A stretch of 64,000 nt of DNA from Centropristis striata (taxonomy: Eukaryota > Chordata > Actinopteri > Perciformes > Serranidae). Both the position numbers and the translations under genes were made by a program. How positions within the stretch are numbered: the stretch's first letter is position 1; each line of letters opens with the position of its first letter. The notes beneath the pieces are model-generated. The model was not told the DNA's origin, ran no database searches, and saw only the letters and a program-made list of their open reading frames with translations. The stretch covers positions 27,772,659 to 27,836,658 of the forward strand of contig NC_081526.1 of assembly GCF_030273125.1 (NCBI RefSeq), written 5' to 3'. Of the stretch, positions 1-12,130 are shown in pieces.

Positions 1-2624
1 ACTTAACCCCTTGACTTGACTGTTGCCTCTCCCCACAACTTCCTCTCCTGTGTTGTTGGATCAGCAGGGCACAGATATTAATAAACAGAATAACCGTGCT
101 CTTTGTAATGTCAACAGAGCTATTGGTGACTAACATCCGAAAACAATCCTCCATTATTTACTATGGTGTTGCTCTTGTAGCTATTACGAGTGCGGTTCTG
201 TGTCTGATGGGAAAGGTAGCTGGTGGCGGCAAATTGCATTTGCTTGGATTAAGATGAGTCATCTAAATATTACGGAAAGGCCTAAGATTTAGAAAATGTA
301 TGTTTTTTTGTCTTTATGAATGCTCCATAGAGCCAATCAGGCTACAATGTGAGCTGTCAATCATGAAGTTACTATTAACTATTAAAACCAAACATAAACT
401 TATCAGAAAAATAACACTTAAACATACTTTGGGAAGAAATTATTTGATTTGTACATTTTGTCTGATTGACAACTGCAGCCAGCCACCATCAGATGTTTTG
501 GCTTCAATTATGGGAAACTGTCAGGCAGTACATCTTTATACAGGCTACGGTCTGCTGAGACCATGTTGAAAGCATTCAACACGGTTGTATTTTGAACTTT
601 CTCACAGCTTAATATGCAGGAACTATCCCTTGCGGCAACATTTACTCCTTTACACTGTTTTGAACTTAGCTTCGTCCACTTGGCGTTGCACCCTGATATA
701 TTTGCATGCTTTCAGTGATGCCTCTGCATTATTGTACCTTTGATGCCAAGCCCCCAGGAGGAGCGCCAGGCTTTGAAGCCAATTTGGCATGGTGGCAAAA
801 TAGTGGAATTATACTTTGAGGTCCATCACATTATGCCAATGAGCACAGAAATAATTTTCCAATTGGGAAAGGAACATCTGTAAATCAGCAAATATTTTTT
901 TTACATCACGACCCCCGTGAAGTGACGTGTTTCACCATCAGAATTTGACCCATTTGGTCCAAGTTGAGAAGACATTTGAGCCATTGGACAAGGTGGATTC
1001 ACTCTTGTCTGATGCCAGTCCTACTGTGCCAGCTGATCTCAATGTACTGATACGCTTAGTGGCAAAGGAAAGGGATTGCGGTTGGACTGAATAAAAAAAC
1101 AAACTAACCTCAGCCACCTGCCCCTCACACCTGAGAGAGATGTGGTGAGAACTGAGATGCCACCAAGTCTAAATGTCTGAAAAGCTGATGTTTTCATTCA
1201 ACTGAAAACCTGCTTTGTCTAACTGAAGGCACAGCATTTCTTCACTGAAGCGGGCACTGAAAGTACTGTAAAAGTGATTTAAACCATGATTAATCTTGAG
1301 CATCACCCCCTCTAGCTTGATCCAAACCAGCAATAGTGGGACTCCCAGGATCCTTTTATGCCTAATTTAACCCTCGAGGGATGATAAACTGCTCTGGAGA
1401 GCCCATTCACGCTAATTCATTGACTCAGAACCCACACGAAAAGCAAAGTGTGTTTGATCAAAAATAGCAGCATTAGTGTGGGGTTAGTCCTGCGCTCCTC
1501 AGAGGCCATTTCATATCATCAGTGGTGTGCAGGGCATTCCACAGGCCTGACAGTACAGCGGCGGAGCATTTGATCTGACCCACCACAAACTGGAGTACAC
1601 AGCAACACATGCACACACACACACATGCATGTGCGTATGTACACACGTTGCCTTTTCGTCACACATACACGTAAATATACACAGAGGCAAATGCTTCGTA
1701 GTAAAAGCTCAGCAGGTGGAAGTGCTTATGCTGGTAATAACATTTTATTAGAGACTCTAAATAAGAGCTGTGGACATTGTGTGCAATTAACAGTGAGTAA
1801 ATACTACACACACACACACAAACAGAGAGAGACTCTGGTTCTAATGTAGTTCTCACTGAATACTGTAGATATGCTTTTGCTCAGTAATTGCATGTCATTG
1901 TGTTTGCATGTGTGCGTGTGTATTTGTCTGCGTACGCTTAACTGTTCTTTTGAAGCGAGGCGTTTGATTTGTTTAAAGTGATGTCTGGGCTTAATGTGCT
2001 GCTGTGGGATTTGTTTGTGTGCTTTGATATCGCCTTGGCTTTCTGCTCGGCTTTAAAGGCCCTTTAGTAGATTGTCTTTGAACTGACAAACATAAGGCAG
2101 CATGCAGACTAGTCTGCTGTTTATCAGCAGGGAAGGGTCGCCTGTGGGACACATACACATGAGATTAGGATTTTCCCAAATGCGGTTAGCGGTGATGACA
2201 CAGGGATTGGCCAAGTATTGAATTCAATGTGCCTAACAAAACAAGGAATAAGGCGTAAATTATACAGGTACTGGTAGAGTGCAGCAGGTTATGACTGGCA
2301 ATGAAGTTGCTCACCACATGGTGAACATTTACTGTATTATGTGAGTCGCATATTGCAAAACAAGTCTCGATTAATAATGTGGATTAACACTGAAACCAGT
2401 ATTAAAGAATTTTACACCATTTGCATCACCAAGAGCAATGTTTAAGTGCCGTAAGCTGGCCAGCTTTTCGCTTTGATAAGTCAAAATGTTAGGTAAAGCC
2501 TGGATTTACTGTTGCTCTATATGTGCAGGTTTTTTATCTCTTTTTCAAATTACGAGCCATAAGATTGTGTTGCCTGTTGTTGACACAGCTAATGGATTTT
2601 TTAAAATGGCAGTTGCTGATGCTA
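1..2624. other. presumed wnt10a intron, no exon seen
   Basis: I see no credible exon or RNA gene. If the downstream Wnt exon belongs to a normal multi-exon Wnt10 gene, this is its last intron. Short CA/GT tracts lie near 1611-1625 and 1806-1820. Bases 1320-1600 are less AT-rich than their surroundings and hold a palindromic TTTGATCAAA at 1453-1462, which could be a TCF/LEF-type site (inference). Confidence 0.4.
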
Positions 2625-3650
2625 CATTGGCCGTGTTCAACCAGTCACCATAAACTTAGTCCATTTAGTCTGTTTCAATCAAACTCTGGTGCAGTTAAAT
2701 CCTTGTTACAGTTCATTTGATCACTTGTGATCTCTCTAATAGTACTCAGGTGCGGACCTAAACAACCAGTTCGAAACCACTTGTGAAAGTTGCTGAAGTC
2801 TGATGTTTGATTGACATCTGAGCCAATGAACATATTCAGGAGATGCTGAAAAAAGTCTACAAACACAATGATGTTTATAAAATCATTCAAGAGAGAGACC
2901 GGAGTTGAAAGAATTCGTCCGCCGATCAGATCAGTACAGAGTCAAGGTAAAAAAAAACTTTGACAGCAATATTTAATGGTGCGTTCGGCTCCATGTTGAT
3001 TTGTTTATTATGTTTACATTTTCCGCCAACAACTTTCCAACCAATACAGGGTTCCTATAGCTATAGGCAAGTTAAATGTAAGACTTTTTTAATGCCAATT
3101 GGAATGAAATTTAAGACCAATTTCGCAATAAACAAAATTAAAAAATCACTACATCAATTACATAGTATTTTTTATCATAATATAGTATCGTCCAAGGTAA
3201 AGTGACTATTAGCATGCAGTGTGTGTCTGCTCTGTGTGTCCTGGACTGCAACCGGACTGTTTGTTGGTTCCACTATCATGATCTGTGTGATATTACGGCG
3301 AGCCATTCGTTAAAATAAATGTTTTTAAATTGAATGTTACAAATTAATTTGAGATTTGAGATAAATTATAACCTCAGACATTTTTAAGACTTTTAATAAC
3401 AATTAAGGCCTGATTTTTAGGAATGCATTCAATGCCTTTTAAGACTTTTTAAGGATCCGCGGGAACCCTGAAACAAGAAAGTAAATAGTATATTTCCAGC
3501 CCGCCGCCTTCGTGCAAATCTTTTTCCTTTATTTGGTCTGCTTATATTTCTGCTCTGTAAAAGCAAACCAGACTAAATACAAAACGTACCAAAACTACCA
3601 GTTTCACTCTGATTTGGACTAACCAAACTGGGGTTGTGAAAGCGCCCTTA
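2625..3650. mobile_element. old hAT-like repeat, interrupted
   Basis: The left end (near 2625, GGCCGTGTTCAACC) and the reverse complement of the right end (near 3650, GGGCGCTTTCACAACC) resemble each other, and both are followed by TTAGTCCA. This suggests degenerate terminal inverted repeats of an old non-autonomous DNA transposon. A younger element (3047-3470) sits inside it. Exact ends and target duplication are not resolved, and no transposase frame remains. Confidence 0.45.
3047..3470. mobile_element. hAT-type MITE with CAGGGTTCC ends
   Basis: It begins CAGGGTTCCTATAG and ends CGCGGGAACCCTG, so the outer inverted repeat is CAGGGTTCC. Inside the ends, AAGACTTTTTA-type sequence recurs on both sides in inverted orientation. 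Flanking octamers aaccaata (3039-3046) and aaacaaga (3471-3478) agree at 6 of 8 positions, compatible with an old 8-bp hAT target duplication. It is non-coding and nested in an older repeat. Confidence 0.65.
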
Positions 3651-4963
3651 TAGGAGCTAAAAATGGCATTGCAAGAAAAGCAATCTTTCCTAGTTCTTGG
3701 TGGTGCGGACACAATAAAAAGTTGGATTCTCAGAACTATGAAAAAGTTTCTGTTCGGTTCTGAAAACCTCTATATTTGACAACAAGGAATTTTTCTTCTG
3801 TGGGATTCCTCATTAACGTCGTTACAAGCACAGACAGAAAGCAAATTGCTCAATTCCGCACTGGTTGTTGCTTCCCTCCATCGGAGATTGGGGCTGTTGT
3901 GTGTGTCATCATGCCACAGGAGTTTCCCGCTACAAAAAAAGCTACACTGTAAGTCATCCCCAACTCTTTTATTATCTCTGAGTCAGCATTGACTCAACCG
4001 AATTTTGACATTCGGTCAGGATGACAAAATCAGCTGTAACATGAGGCCAAAGGGAGTGTGGGAACACTTCACCTTTGGCATACTGGATCACAGTTTTTCG
4101 AAAATGATGACTGATATTATTGACTGTTAGTACAGGGAATGAGGGGAAACGTGCAAAATTTGGATCCATACTGAACTTTTTCAACTGATTTATCGGGTCT
4201 GGCTTTTAATTCAGATTGTGGCACCAAGGCCAGACACCAGCTCTGATCTTTCGTTTCCTTCATCCACTCCTCTTCATTGCACGGTCGTCTGCTGTGTTCT
4301 ACTCCAGTGTACTCCACTATACTTTTCCCTGGACTACTGTATTCTGTAGCCTGCAGTCCTAATCTGCCACCAACATGTTGTATTTGATCTCTGTCTGGGG
4401 TTGTTTTATAGACGCCTCTGTCTTACTCTGTAAGCCAATTAAAACTTGCCAGATGTTTGTTTCTAACTGTGGTCCGATGTTGACTTTGAAGCAATTACGT
4501 CTCTCAAGCGTACATGCAATTTAAGCCAGTGTGTATGCGATGGAGTAGCGTACATTCAGCATTAGGTAACAAATATTTCTAACCTAACTCGCACTGAAAG
4601 GACTGATATGGGACACACTGTATCATTGTCGCTTGTTTCATCTATTAAACATCAGCTCTTTTCCCCGTGTTTTGTTCTTCTCAAACCCAGACTTCAGGCC
4701 ACCACTCACATTAACATGCACCACCGTAGCTGACAGTAAGTGTGTTACGCAAAGTCTTCTTTTCAAGCAAGCTTTTTATAGCTTGTACAAAGTGACTAAA
4801 GCTGCGTGAGATGTGCAATATTTGTATATTTGCCGGTTCGCTTTGCCAAGACAATCACAGCGGATGACAGGTTAGATAGGATTGCTGATTACAATCTAAT
4901 AAAGGAAGGTGGTGATGACTAGTAGTGTCAGCACCGAGACGGATTTGTGATAACTCCCACACA

Positions 4964-5005
<42 letters not shown>

Positions 5006-6855
5006 CTTTGTGTATCAAGCAGTGTATCATGGGACAGCAAAGAGACCATTCATCAGACAACAATATATCAATGCATCATTTTTCTTCCTCTTTTCCACAG
5101 AAGTCAAGTTAGATATCAAAAACAACTCAGACAAAGAGACGGACACAAAACATGTTTATCAGTGTTGTCTCTCTCTTTGTCTGCAGTAGCCCCAGGTACA
5201 CATGAGAAGGAACAGGAAGAAACAGAAAATCCCAGCTTTTATCTGATCATCAATAACCGTTCTGGATCTTGATAAATAGAAATTCAAAATGATGATGATA
5301 CATGATAGCTACTTCATTATGTCAGATCAGTCATTTTTAATTATTTTTTTGAGTCTCACCTTTTAACCCGAAATCCACATTTCAACAACTTTGTAAAATC
5401 AACAAGTTTATGATCAGAGCTCACTGCAGTCACAGGATTAAAACAATTCCATGCATTTGTCCTGCGTATTTTTAATTTATTTCTATTACATTAAGTCAAG
5501 TCAGGTGCTTCCCCAGTTCTTTAGTCACTCTAAATGTCATACCGATAGACCACTTTTAATATAGCAAGAGCAGACAGCTTCCTTTTTTTCTGCTACCTGT
5601 TAAGGGTTTGGATTGTACCGGAAGAATATTTGACATTTGCCCTGTGCACCGAGTACTTTCCATCCGGAGTGATGTTCTTTTGTTGAGGTTTTAGGAGCCC
5701 ACAGACTTTTATTAAGCTGTGCTTGAACCAGTCAGAGAACAGGGTGTGCAGCATGCCTCGTGTGTTTAACGGATAAATCCACCCTGAAACAGAACTCACA
5801 GATGTTGATCCTTTGATGTTTAATGTATGGTAATTTTTAAATCGTTTTGGTATTCCTCTTTAAATCTATAAAGCTGTTGCAGGCCATTGGTACCAGGTTG
5901 GACTTAAGCTAAGTACCGTAGCAATAAGTTGTAAACCTAACTGGCCAAGTCTGGCAAAATAAATTAAACCTATAAGACGCTGCATCATTCATTTATTGTG
6001 TCACTTTGCTTTGGAGCTAAACTGATTTCCAAACCACTACAACTAAACTAAAACTGTCACAGGGTCATTTCAATTCAGCCTCTGTCATTTTCAGTGAGCT
6101 TGGCATTTGCGTCCTTCTCAAGTGGCATAATTAAGTAGCTTTAACAAGCATTCTGTTAAAACACATCATAGGTAATTTTAGTCCATTTTAGTACACCATT
6201 GTCTCATGAATGTCCATGAAAAAAATCCAAAAAGCTAATTGCTTTTAGTTACACAATTACTTGAGTTGTGGTTATGGACGGTTTTAGTCTTGCTAATATT
6301 ATATTAGCATAAAGAAAATTGAGCCATCAGGAGTTATTGTTAACTTAACTTTTAACTCAAAGCACTAATATCAGTTGGCCTAAAGTTTTACAAGTGGAAT
6401 TTGGAATAGCGTGACTCTAAATAACATTACATCCAAATTGTGATGGCTAGCATTTACTTAATCAAAACATGGGTAATAAAGAGTCTCAAGTTCGACATAT
6501 GGTCATATTTGTTGGCTGAAATGAAAACTTTCCCTGGCAAAGTGTATCAGATGTAGCTATCTCGCTAATTAAGCTAACGTTAGCTTTATGAGTTGCTTCA
6601 AACACCTGTCTTTGGCTATGCTGTTAGCATAGATGCTACAGTAAAATAAGTTATATCAGAATTGGAGAGTATTTCTTCATAAATAAAAGAGTAGACAAGC
6701 AGTGAAGGCTTTTGCTCTTGGTTTCAGCACAGATGGTGTGTGATGGTGATAGACAGATGGTTCATCCAATCACCTGCCAGGCATTTTGTGAAAGTGTCTG
6801 CCCTTTTTCCAAACAGTTTCCAAACACGGCTTCTCAGGTGGCTCTGTGTAACAAA
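3651..6855. other. presumed intron, no gene seen
   Basis: AT-rich sequence with a (CA)n tract at about 4958-5003. The open frames around 4855-5270 are produced by this microsatellite. No splice-flanked coding segment or RNA gene was recognised. Confidence 0.4.
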
Positions 6856-7353
6856 CGGAAGAAGTATTCAGATCCTTTACTTCAGTAAAAGTACTGATAC
6901 CACACTACTAAATTACTCAACTACAAGTGAAACTCATGCATTCAAAACTTACTGAAGTAAAAGTACAAAAGTATCAAAAGTAAAAGTACTCGTTATGTAG
7001 AATGGCCCCACTCAGATTGTTTTATATATTCTAATTATATTATTGGATTTTACAATTTTATTATCGATGCATTTATGTAAGCAAAGTTGTAACTTAAGGT
7101 AGGGCTCATTTAAACCTCTTAATATACTTGTATGATGTTTATTAAATAAAAGAAAGTGTGTTTCATGTTAAATCTCGACCTGAAAAGTAACTAAAGCTGT
7201 CAGCTAAATGTAGTGAAGTAAAAAGTACAATATTGGCTCCAAATGTAGTGAAGTATGAAGTTACATCTTGTAGAAATACTCAAGTTAAGTACAAGTACCT
7301 CTAAACTAAAGCACAGTACTTGAGAAAATGTACTTTGCTCCAATCCACCACTA
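6856..7353. mobile_element. hAT MITE, CAGTGGTGG family, copy 1
   Basis: Internal sequence rich in AGTAAAAGTAC and its complement matches the copies at 14669 and 60894. The right end is CCACCACTA. The left end lacks about seven bases of the expected CAGTGGTGG terminus. It is flanked by a perfect 8-bp duplication, gtaacaaa, at 6848-6855 and 7354-7361, which fixes the boundaries and supports a hAT-type insertion. No transposase is encoded. Confidence 0.8.
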
Positions 7354-7361
7354 GTAACAAA

Positions 7362-10300
7362 GCCACTGGAAGCATCAGGTTAACATTTTTAGCGTTTTAA
7401 AGAGAAACATGAGGAAATATTAGTATATTACTTATGCCTTCATTCTCTACAGCCCCCTTGGTCATGGAAGTAATGCTCTGTTACTAGATAGTAAAGCAAA
7501 TGCCCCTGACATGTTTAAATGTCATATAACATTGGAGCAGCGAGCTGTTGAATTGAACAACACTTTGTTGTTATGTTTTGGAAAAGTTAAAGCAAAGACG
7601 CCATTCTCTGAAGTCTTTAAATGCAGAGTTCTTACTACAGCCCCCAGTCGCTGCTCGGAGGACAACTCTGATATTCCTAAAAAAAAGTTTGAGACACACT
7701 GCTGTTGTTCATAATCTCAAAGAACAACTTGGCCTGCAAAATATTTAAAAATGTAATTACAAATAACACTTTTCCACTGTTTTTGTTGTTTTAGTGTTCT
7801 TTAAAAACCCTATCCTGCTGTGAATGTACCTTCAAACAGCAGCAATGTGGATGCAATTATGACTCCTAGGTCAGTTTGTCCCTTTAAGGTTTAAGTGGGT
7901 TGGAGAATTTTATGATTACAGACCTTGCTGTGTGTTTAAGGCCAGCACGTTTGTGATTCTGGGGTTGCCTCTGCTCTTATGTAAAAAACTGAACCAAACG
8001 CTGCAATCTGAACTCAGTGCAAGTGCTGTTTGAGCTATTATAATGCTGTTTACTATAAAGTCTGACAGCCTCCCTTCACCGCTGATCACAGCTTCTTTAA
8101 ACGTTGTTTTCAACACTTTCAATAACAGTCGGACTATGTTTATCCAAAATGCGTACTTCTTAGTGACTTTCTGTTATCCTGACCTTATGAGCAAAACATG
8201 CAATGATGCAAAGAGTGAAAATATTTAGCATTCTTAAACGTAATTGTTATAATACACAGTTAAAATGATTTAAAGCTGCAGCATCAATGTTCCTAACATT
8301 TAATTTTCTGAAATGCTAGTTGATGTGATGAGTGATTGCATCAAAAACATATCTTACTATCAGGATATATTTACAAACGGTATACATTTGTCTAAATAAA
8401 CAAGAAACCAATATTTACATAATCTAACCATAACTTTATTGATTATGCCTTTGAGTAAAAAAAAAAGTTTTTGTTTTTTTTAATAATTCGTTTTTGCAGC
8501 TCATTTTTAATCATTTATTTAATGGTTTGACCTTTTTTTTGACAGTGACTGATCATTATTATCTTTGGCTCGGTATCAAACTGAGCACTTTACGACTCAT
8601 TCATTCCAAACAGATGAGTCGAGCAGCTTCATTTATCACAGTTTCATTCCCACATCCACCTCTCTGCTCATTCATGCTCCAGGACAAAGAAACATGACAT
8701 ATTTGTCTTTCTTTTACTCACTTGGGAACCCGCTGTACAGCATGCAACGGAGCCGACAGCACGCAAACCTAAACTTGTTCTAGCTTCCTCTGAGAATGGT
8801 GGAGGCAAAACAAAAACAAAGGAAACAGGACAAGTGTGCATCAGCCCAAATTTACCTTGACTTTAGGAAAGATTGTAACTGGATTGTCACACTTAATAGA
8901 TACATGATAGATCTCTATTTTTCCCTCTATCCTCCTCCTACTGCTGCTTCTTTAATGCATGAGATCTTGGTTAAATAATAAACTATGTCACTTTTTTCTT
9001 AACAAGGAATAATAATCCATGTAATGCTCTTCTATGAGAGTTTCATTTTCTGAGCAAAGCAATGAGTTTCTACACACACACACACACATACACAGGTAGA
9101 TACAGGCAGTATCACTGGTCGTAGCTGTGGTTTGCCATTCCTGTCTCGTGGATGCCACAGAGCATGTGGGTGACAGTCTTGTGCGTGTGTGGAGATTTGC
9201 ATTATTGCTAGCACATGTGTGGAATGTGTTGAACTGTGCAAGTGTCCAGAATGTGTGTGTATGTGTGTGTGTCGATAGGGGCGGCAACAGCAGCAGCATC
9301 TGTCAGTACTCTGGGTGGCCTGGTGTTCCTGTTGGTAATTGGATCTTAAAGTTTAGAGCAGGTGATGACTGATAAGCACACGCAGACACATACACACATA
9401 AATACATACACATAGCCTTGAGGAAATATTTTTGGAGTGGACAGGATTTATGCCATGTGGGATGAACCTGTGTGTGTGTGTATGTGTGTGTGTGTGTGTG
9501 TGTGTGGGTCCTGCAGTGTTGGTTGTGCTTTAACAGAACGTTTTGTGGTTATGCTTGTTTATAGATGCAGATACACTATAGACATCAACAGTGTTCCTTT
9601 AGACCTTAAAGAGTCTATATAATATTTAAACTGCAGTGCTTTGCTGTAACAGGACCTATAGCAAGTGCAGCTGGAAGTGTGTAAAAATGGCGATTGGCAA
9701 GCTTTAAACAATTAGTGCTAGTACTGTTTTTGTGGGTCATTTCATTCAACCAACTGTAAAAGCTGCATATGCAGAGTGCATTTAATTTGCACTGAAAATG
9801 TTTTTTTAAGGTGTTTAAAAGAAAAAATATTATTAGTGGAACTAAATTTTTTGTGGCCGCTTCCATTTTCTATTCAACTGGGTCGACTTTTTTTAAATGT
9901 TTGATTTTGATGTAATCAAAAAGTATTCAAATTTGATTTCATTGTTTTGCAAATGGATTACATTAGTAATGATAGAAATTGCTACATTTTAGACTAATCA
10001 GACCCAACCTTAGCAATATTTTGAATATTTTCTCTGCCGTACCTTTAGGTCAGACAGACCTTTCCTATAAAGAACTGAAGCCATTAAATCCATTTCAGAT
10101 ACACCAGACTCCTTTAAAAATAGTAATTTTAAAACGGTTGTTTTACCTCACATTACACAAGAGTATCTGGTCTACCACTGCTTCTAACTATTAGTTTTTT
10201 TTCTGTGACTTTGGTGTTTTAAGGGTTACTTCAGATAGACTCTGTATAGACTATTGTACCTTATACAACCCCACTAAAAGATCTCAACTCAATCAGAACT

Positions 10301-10664
10301 ACCCTTTAAAGTAGAAATATATATTATAAATACTGAAATGCTCCAATGTGCAGCGACATGTGTGTCATGCATGCAGTCATGACGCCAGATGATGAATAAT
10401 GACACGACTGTCTGTTTGGGTAATGCCTGCATCCATCTGTGATATTTGATATCAGTATGTTTGACAACAGGCTCAGAGTCGGACCACCTGGCTTGTTAAA
10501 CGAGGACCAATTTTCCTTCAGGGCACTATGTGTCATTCACTATATGGTGGCGTGCTTAGAAGAACAAACAAATAAAAAAAAGACTGTTTGAAATATGACA
10601 TGCAGTCTGCAACAGCATGTTCCTGTATATATTAAACTTCAAATGTAGCCAGTAATCAAGAAAG
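7362..10664. other. presumed intron, no gene seen
   Basis: No convincing exon. GT/CA tracts lie at 9075-9088, around 9259-9271 and at 9471-9507, and they generate cysteine/valine or threonine/histidine chance frames on both strands. The remainder is AT-rich single-copy-looking sequence. Confidence 0.4.
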
Positions 10665-10780
10665 TCATTAATCCTTCTCCTTTTCTTTCTCCCCTCCTCC
10701 TCTGACTTCCTCGCCCCTGCTCACTTCCTCCCTCCATCCCACTCTCTCTTTTTGTCTGTCTCCGTCTGTGATTCTCGCAG
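10665..10780 (+). promoter_or_regulatory. wnt10a: pyrimidine tract and 3' splice site
   Basis: A long C/T-rich run ends in ATTCTCGCAG at 10771-10780, immediately before the Wnt coding exon. This is a strong 3' splice acceptor. It explains why the upstream frame is not coding and why the exon starts at 10781 rather than at a start codon. Confidence 0.85.
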
Positions 10781-11338
10781 GTGGTGCTCGACCACATGAG
10801 AAGGAAATGCAAGTGCCACGGGACGTCGGGGAGCTGCCAGCTGAAGACCTGCTGGCAGGTCACCCCAGAGTTCCGGGTGGTGGGCTCAATCCTCAAAGAG
10901 CGCTTCCACATCGCCACGCTTATCAAAGCCCACAACCGAAACACGGGACAGCTCGACCACTCCAACCACAACAACAACCACCACAACCACCATAACCATC
11001 ACAACCACCACCACCACCATCACCATCATCAGAACAACCACCACAATCACCACCACCACACGCATCGGCGGCGGCCAAGCATCAACGAGCTGGTCTACTT
11101 TGAAAAGTCGCCAGATTTCTGCGAGCGGGACCTGGGGTCGGACTCGGCGGGCACGCAGGGTCGGATCTGCAACAAGACCAGCCCCGGCATGGACAACTGT
11201 GAGAGTCTGTGCTGCGGGAGAGGCCACAACATCCTGCAGCAGACGCGGAGCGAACGCTGCAACTGCAAGTTTCATTGGTGCTGCTATGTGGTGTGCGAAG
11301 AGTGCAGGATAACAGAGTGGGTCAGTGTCTGTAAATGA
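10781..11338 (+). CDS. wnt10a: Wnt10a ligand, terminal coding exon (partial gene)
   Basis: This is the last coding exon of a secreted Wnt ligand, giving 185 residues and a TGA at 11336-11338. Wnt proteins are lipid-modified, leave the cell with Wntless and bind Frizzled/LRP receptors. Visible features are the CHGTSGSC motif at residues 12-19 (Ser16 matches the palmitoleoylated serine of the family), KTCWQ at 22-26, LVYFEKSPDFCE at 104-115, an NKT glycosylation sequon at 131-133, CCGRGHN at 144-150, the clustered C-terminal cysteines and the final CK. HNRNTGQL, ERSERC-like and EECRITEWVSVCK-type wording fits Wnt10a better than Wnt10b (from memory of the family). The first in-frame codon follows an AG acceptor, so no start codon is expected. 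Residues 60-95 form a His/Asn-rich insertion. Earlier exons are not in the window, so the last intron is at least 10.8 kb. The long antisense frame over this exon is a shadow. Confidence 0.93.
   Translation: MVLDHMRRKCKCHGTSGSCQLKTCWQVTPEFRVVGSILKERFHIATLIKAHNRNTGQLDHSNHNNNHHNHHNHHNHHHHHHHHQNNHHNHHHHTHRRRPSINELVYFEKSPDFCERDLGSDSAGTQGRICNKTSPGMDNCESLCCGRGHNILQQTRSERCNCKFHWCCYVVCEECRITEWVSVCK
10958..11065 (+). repeat. His/Asn-rich codon-repeat tract in Wnt exon
   Basis: An imperfect CAC/CAT/AAC triplet run encodes residues 60-95 of the exon, with 23 histidines in 36 positions, the rest being mostly asparagine. It lies between the conserved HNRNTGQL and RRRPSINELVYFEKS segments. In mammalian WNT10A this loop is proline/alanine-rich and variable (family knowledge). 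The tract stays in frame and both CAC and CAT codons are used. Confidence 0.95.
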
Positions 11339-12130
11339 AGAAACACACACTAAAAGACTGTATACAATAAAGAAAATAAAGAAAAAGAGACTTTAAAATG
11401 AGACCATTGATTTGAAAGGGGAAATGACTGTAATATATGTGCCCCCATACCTTTTTGCGTTGGACTGCTGTTTTCCAGAAGAGCGAGGACGAGGAGGAGT
11501 GTGAAGCAGTTTAGCCGGCAGAAAGATAGATGTGCATGTTAGTAAGAGTGTGCACATGCGGGATACGTCTAAAGCTGCCTCAACTCAGAGAGCTTGGATG
11601 TTTACCGCCTTCCTCTCGAGACAAAGGAACATAGTTATATCAGATACATATCTGAAAGCTCAGAATATGAAATCGTGGCTCAAAAAACAACAAAATATTG
11701 TTGTCATCAGCATATGTTGACTGAAACACAGCTGAATGAATCAGGTGAGCAAAGAGGAAGTTGAGAGTAAGCAGTAGATTGCATGCAGAAAGAAAATAAT
11801 ATTGCTTCCTAGTACCAGCAGTATATAAAGTGGAAAGGCTTCCTTTTCACACATCAGGATTCACAATGCACAGGATTTGACACAGCACAACACACCTGGA
11901 GCACTTAAGGATTTAGTGCCTTGTTCAAGGGCAGTTCAGAAGTTTCAGTGTTTATATAGCAACTATCATAATACACCTAAACATACAGCAGGGGATTGTG
12001 TGGCTCAACTGACACTCTGTACATGTATCAGTCAATGTTACTATGTTATATGCATATTGTGTAACCCTGCTGACGTTGATGACACCCCTCAATAAATGCA
12101 GTGACACAAGTCCCAAGAAAGACAGGACTT
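11339..12130 (+). other. putative wnt10a 3' UTR, proximal part
   Basis: Follows the stop codon directly. Two AATAAA hexamers lie at 11366-11371 and 11375-11380, only about 30-40 bases after the stop. They could be used, but would give an unusually short 3' UTR. The rest contains no gene. Confidence 0.4.

Noticed and set aside
10886..11350. 154-codon minus-strand frame over the Wnt exon
   Set aside because: It is the antisense shadow of the Wnt10a coding exon; its valine-rich centre is the reverse of the CAC/AAC tract.
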